NCBI GenBank assembly: GCA_009911175.1
Contig: QXWX01000134.1
Span: 1-15,530, forward strand
Reading direction: 5' to 3'
DNA: 15,530 bases
Source: Lachnospiraceae bacterium
Lineage (GTDB): Bacteria > Bacillota_A > Clostridia > Lachnospirales > Lachnospiraceae
The notes under the pieces are model-generated. The model was not told where the DNA came from. It searched no databases and saw nothing but the letters and a program-made list of their open reading frames with translations. The first letter of the stretch is position 1; each line of letters starts with the position of its first letter. The translations under genes were made by a program, and so were the position numbers. Positions 13,765-15,530 of this stretch are shown one piece after another.

Positions 13765-15153
13765 TTATTTCCAGGCGCTGTCGCCGGCGATCTTCGCCGC
13801 CTCCGCCCGGTTGGCATCCATATTTTTCAGGACGTCGTTTGCTTCGCTCTGATCCTGACAGAAGGAGATCATATCTGCGCCGAAGTCTCCCCAGTAGTCG
13901 TTGGTGTACTTGGTTCCGGTCTGGAGCACTGCCGTACCCATCTTGTCCTCATCCACAGTTCCCATGAACTCCTCTTCCTCCGGCAGCCAGTGCTGTTCCA
14001 GTTCGTCGTCGTTCACGTCCAGGTTGGTATACGCCGGCGAATTGTCCAGGATTTCCTGCAGGCTCTCTGTGGTTGTCACAAAATCAAAGAATGTCTTAAC
14101 CAGTTCTTCATGCTCTGTTCCCTTATAGCCGAACATGGTGGGGCCTGCCGGATTGGTGGGGAAGCTGCTGTTGTCGCCCAGCGGGATCAGGAACAGACCA
14201 AATTCATCCTCTGTGCCGGTTTCTTCCTGGATCTGCTTGATATAGCTGGAATTTGCCATTGCCATCGCACAGTTCCTGTCGCCGAATTCATTTGCCATGT
14301 TGGCGCTGTCGGTTCCGATCCAGTCCTCTCCGAAATATCCTTTGTCAGATAATTCCTTGAACTGTTCCAGCACTTCCAGCATCTTCTCGTTGTCCGCAAA
14401 GGTAGCCGTATTTTCGTTCAGCGCGTCATACAGTCCCGGCTCTGCCTCCTCATACACGCCGCCGATCTGGAAAAACGCGAGCTGATGCTGCCATCCGTCC
14501 GCTCCGGGCAGGAACCACGGTGTGATGTCCTTTGCCGCGATCTTTTCGCAGACCTCCAGCAGTTCATCGTAAGTCGTCGGAATGTCCAGCTTCAGTTCAT
14601 CAAATAACGTCTTGTTGTAGACCATGACATATTCCGGTGAATTGTGCCAGATCTGCAGTCCGTACAGCTTGTCCTCATATTCGCAGGAGGACAGCCTTGC
14701 TTCCGGCATAATGTCCTTCCAGCCTGCGTCTGAAAAATCGATGCAGTATTTTTCCGGGTCCACGATCACGGAGCTGATCGCAAACGGATTGGACTGAATC
14801 CAGAAGATGTCCGCGCAGGAATCCGTGGAAAGCTTGGACTGCAGGATATCGCTGTACTGATCCGCCGGAATCGTCTGCAGATCCACGGTCACATCATAGG
14901 TTTCCTCAAATCTTGCGATGGTATCGTCATACCGGTTATCCATCCACCCCGCGGATACCAGGATGCTCAATTCCTCCCCCGCGAAATCCGCGCTGCCTGC
15001 GTCTTCCCCGCCGTCACCGCCGCCGTCGGCTTCCGTACTCCCGCCGGAGTCTCCGCCCTGGTTTCCGCCGTCCGGAGATCCCCCCGAACACCCGGCAATC
15101 ATCGTAACCACCATAGCCGTACACAACAACGCACTGATCATTTTTTTCTTCAT
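13765..15153 (-). CDS. Extracellular sugar-binding lipoprotein of an ABC transporter (SBP family 1)
   Basis: A 462-residue solute-binding lipoprotein that captures the oligosaccharide outside the membrane and delivers it to the two permeases. It has a basic N-terminus (MKKKM), a hydrophobic segment and the lipobox IAGC with lipidated Cys22. A long Gly/Ser/Asp-rich flexible linker follows (about 23-56), then the two-lobed binding fold. Aromatic residues that could stack on sugar rings include ITPWFLPGADGWQHQ. GGGAGGATGAAAA places the ATG at 15153. It is the first gene of the operon and is separated from the permeases by two stem-loops. The ligand cannot be read from the sequence; GH95 and GH31 downstream suggest a fucosylated and xylosylated or GalNAc-bearing oligosaccharide. 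Confidence 0.94.
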   Translation of the reverse strand: MKKKMISALLCTAMVVTMIAGCSGGSPDGGNQGGDSGGSTEADGGGDGGEDAGSADFAGEELSILVSAGWMDNRYDDTIARFEETYDVTVDLQTIPADQYSDILQSKLSTDSCADIFWIQSNPFAISSVIVDPEKYCIDFSDAGWKDIMPEARLSSCEYEDKLYGLQIWHNSPEYVMVYNKTLFDELKLDIPTTYDELLEVCEKIAAKDITPWFLPGADGWQHQLAFFQIGGVYEEAEPGLYDALNENTATFADNEKMLEVLEQFKELSDKGYFGEDWIGTDSANMANEFGDRNCAMAMANSSYIKQIQEETGTEDEFGLFLIPLGDNSSFPTNPAGPTMFGYKGTEHEELVKTFFDFVTTTESLQEILDNSPAYTNLDVNDDELEQHWLPEEEEFMGTVDEDKMGTAVLQTGTKYTNDYWGDFGADMISFCQDQSEANDVLKNMDANRAEAAKIAGDSAWK

Positions 15154-15460
15154 TTTTCATCCTCCCTTGACTGTTTTTGCAGTCCTGTGTTTTTTGTTAC
15201 ACTAATCCTACCTCCTTTTCCCAGTTCAGTCTATGTACTTTTCGCTTTTAAATTAGGACATTTTTTACAATTTTCACAGTTTTTTGTACATTTTCCACTT
15301 TTGTTTATTTATTTTATACATTCTAGTTTTTTTCAGGAAGTTTATGTTGTGCATTTTTTCATTGATTTTCTGATTTTGACTGATTTTTTTGACATTCCCG
15401 TGTGCTGCGGCTAGATCTGTACAAGACAGTGCGCTAAAGGGTATAAACAAACTAAGTTAC

Positions 15461-15477
15461 TGGTCAGACCCTGACCA
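15461..15477. promoter_or_regulatory. 17-bp palindrome, possible operator
   Basis: TGGTCAG-ACC-CTGACCA has perfect 7-base arms around 3 bases, a size typical for a dimeric regulator. A weak promoter-like pair (CTGACC, 16 bases, TATACC) on the minus strand would overlap it. The function is inferred from symmetry and position only. Confidence 0.4.
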
Positions 15478-15497
15478 AAATTAAAAATGAGTATACC

Positions 15498-15530
15498 AAG
15501 CAGCTTCTCTCTGACACGGGGAAGCTACTT
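15498..15530. repeat. Inverted repeat at the right window edge
   Basis: AAGCAGCTTC (15498-15507) and GAAGCTACTT (15521-15530) pair at 9 of 10 positions around a 13-base loop. It may be the terminator of a gene to the left or right or part of a coding frame (an ATG at 15487 opens MSIPSSFSLTRGSY without a Shine-Dalgarno sequence). The window ends too soon to decide. Confidence 0.4.

Larger units (their letters stand above)
15154..15530 (-). promoter_or_regulatory. Upstream control region of the sugar operon
   Basis: This A-rich (minus strand) 377-base region precedes the first operon gene. A candidate -10 is TATAAA at 15318-15313; I cannot find a good -35 for it, so the promoter is not fixed. 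ACATT words occur at 15258, 15288 and 15318, exactly 30 bases apart, with related words at 15351 (GCATT) and 15392. TGATTTT recurs at 15363, 15371 and 15381. A small hairpin GACTG-TTTTTG-CAGTC (15169-15184) lies just ahead of the lipoprotein ribosome binding site. No clear catabolite-response element is seen, and no coding frame longer than a few residues stands out except the possible one at 15487. Confidence 0.5.

Noticed and set aside
1..15530. CRISPR arrays, tRNA or rRNA genes
   Set aside because: No spaced identical repeats of CRISPR size, no cloverleaf with conserved T-loop and no rRNA-like sequence were seen on either strand by eye.

Overview
The window looks like chromosomal DNA of a gut-type Clostridia/Lachnospiraceae bacterium. 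This is inferred from strong AGGAGG-type ribosome binding sites, a Firmicutes-style ABC sugar transporter without its own ATPase, a Tn-like tyrosine integrase, and cytoplasmic glycosidases. No marker gene allows a species call.

Region 1 (1-1980) is the end of an integrated mobile element. It holds a possible gene tail (2-106), an unrecognised 115-aa acidic protein and a complete tyrosine recombinase (537-1835). Behind the integrase are three CAAAAAC repeats and a 10-bp inverted repeat that could be integrase arm sites near an attachment junction.

Region 2 (1980-4015) is AT-richer and holds small accessory genes, all on the minus strand: a 60-aa single-span membrane protein, a GrpB/UPF0157 nucleotidyltransferase-fold protein and a RibD-C/DHFR-like reductase. 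The last two are each preceded by a copy of the same ~45-bp promoter segment (extended -10 TGATACAAT). Both have unusual leaders: small ORFs upstream of grpB, and an 18-bp-arm hairpin upstream of the reductase.

Region 3 (4022-15153) is a GC-richer, apparently single minus-strand operon of eight genes. In transcription order: sugar-binding lipoprotein, two ABC permeases, a fucose/arabinose-isomerase-like protein, a cysteine-desulfurase-family PLP enzyme, an unrecognised 94-aa protein, a GH31 glycosidase and a GH95 fucosidase-type glycosidase. Two hairpins after the lipoprotein gene probably set a high binding-protein to permease ratio. The simplest reading is uptake of a fucosylated oligosaccharide (xyloglucan fragment or mucin/blood-group type glycan) that is trimmed in the cytoplasm by GH95 and GH31. 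The isomerase-like protein, the desulfurase-like enzyme and the 94-aa protein sit in the middle without an obvious role in that scheme. They are the best candidates for undescribed biology here.

Region 4 (15154-15530) is the very A/T-rich upstream control region of the operon, with motifs spaced 30 bp apart and a 17-bp palindrome.
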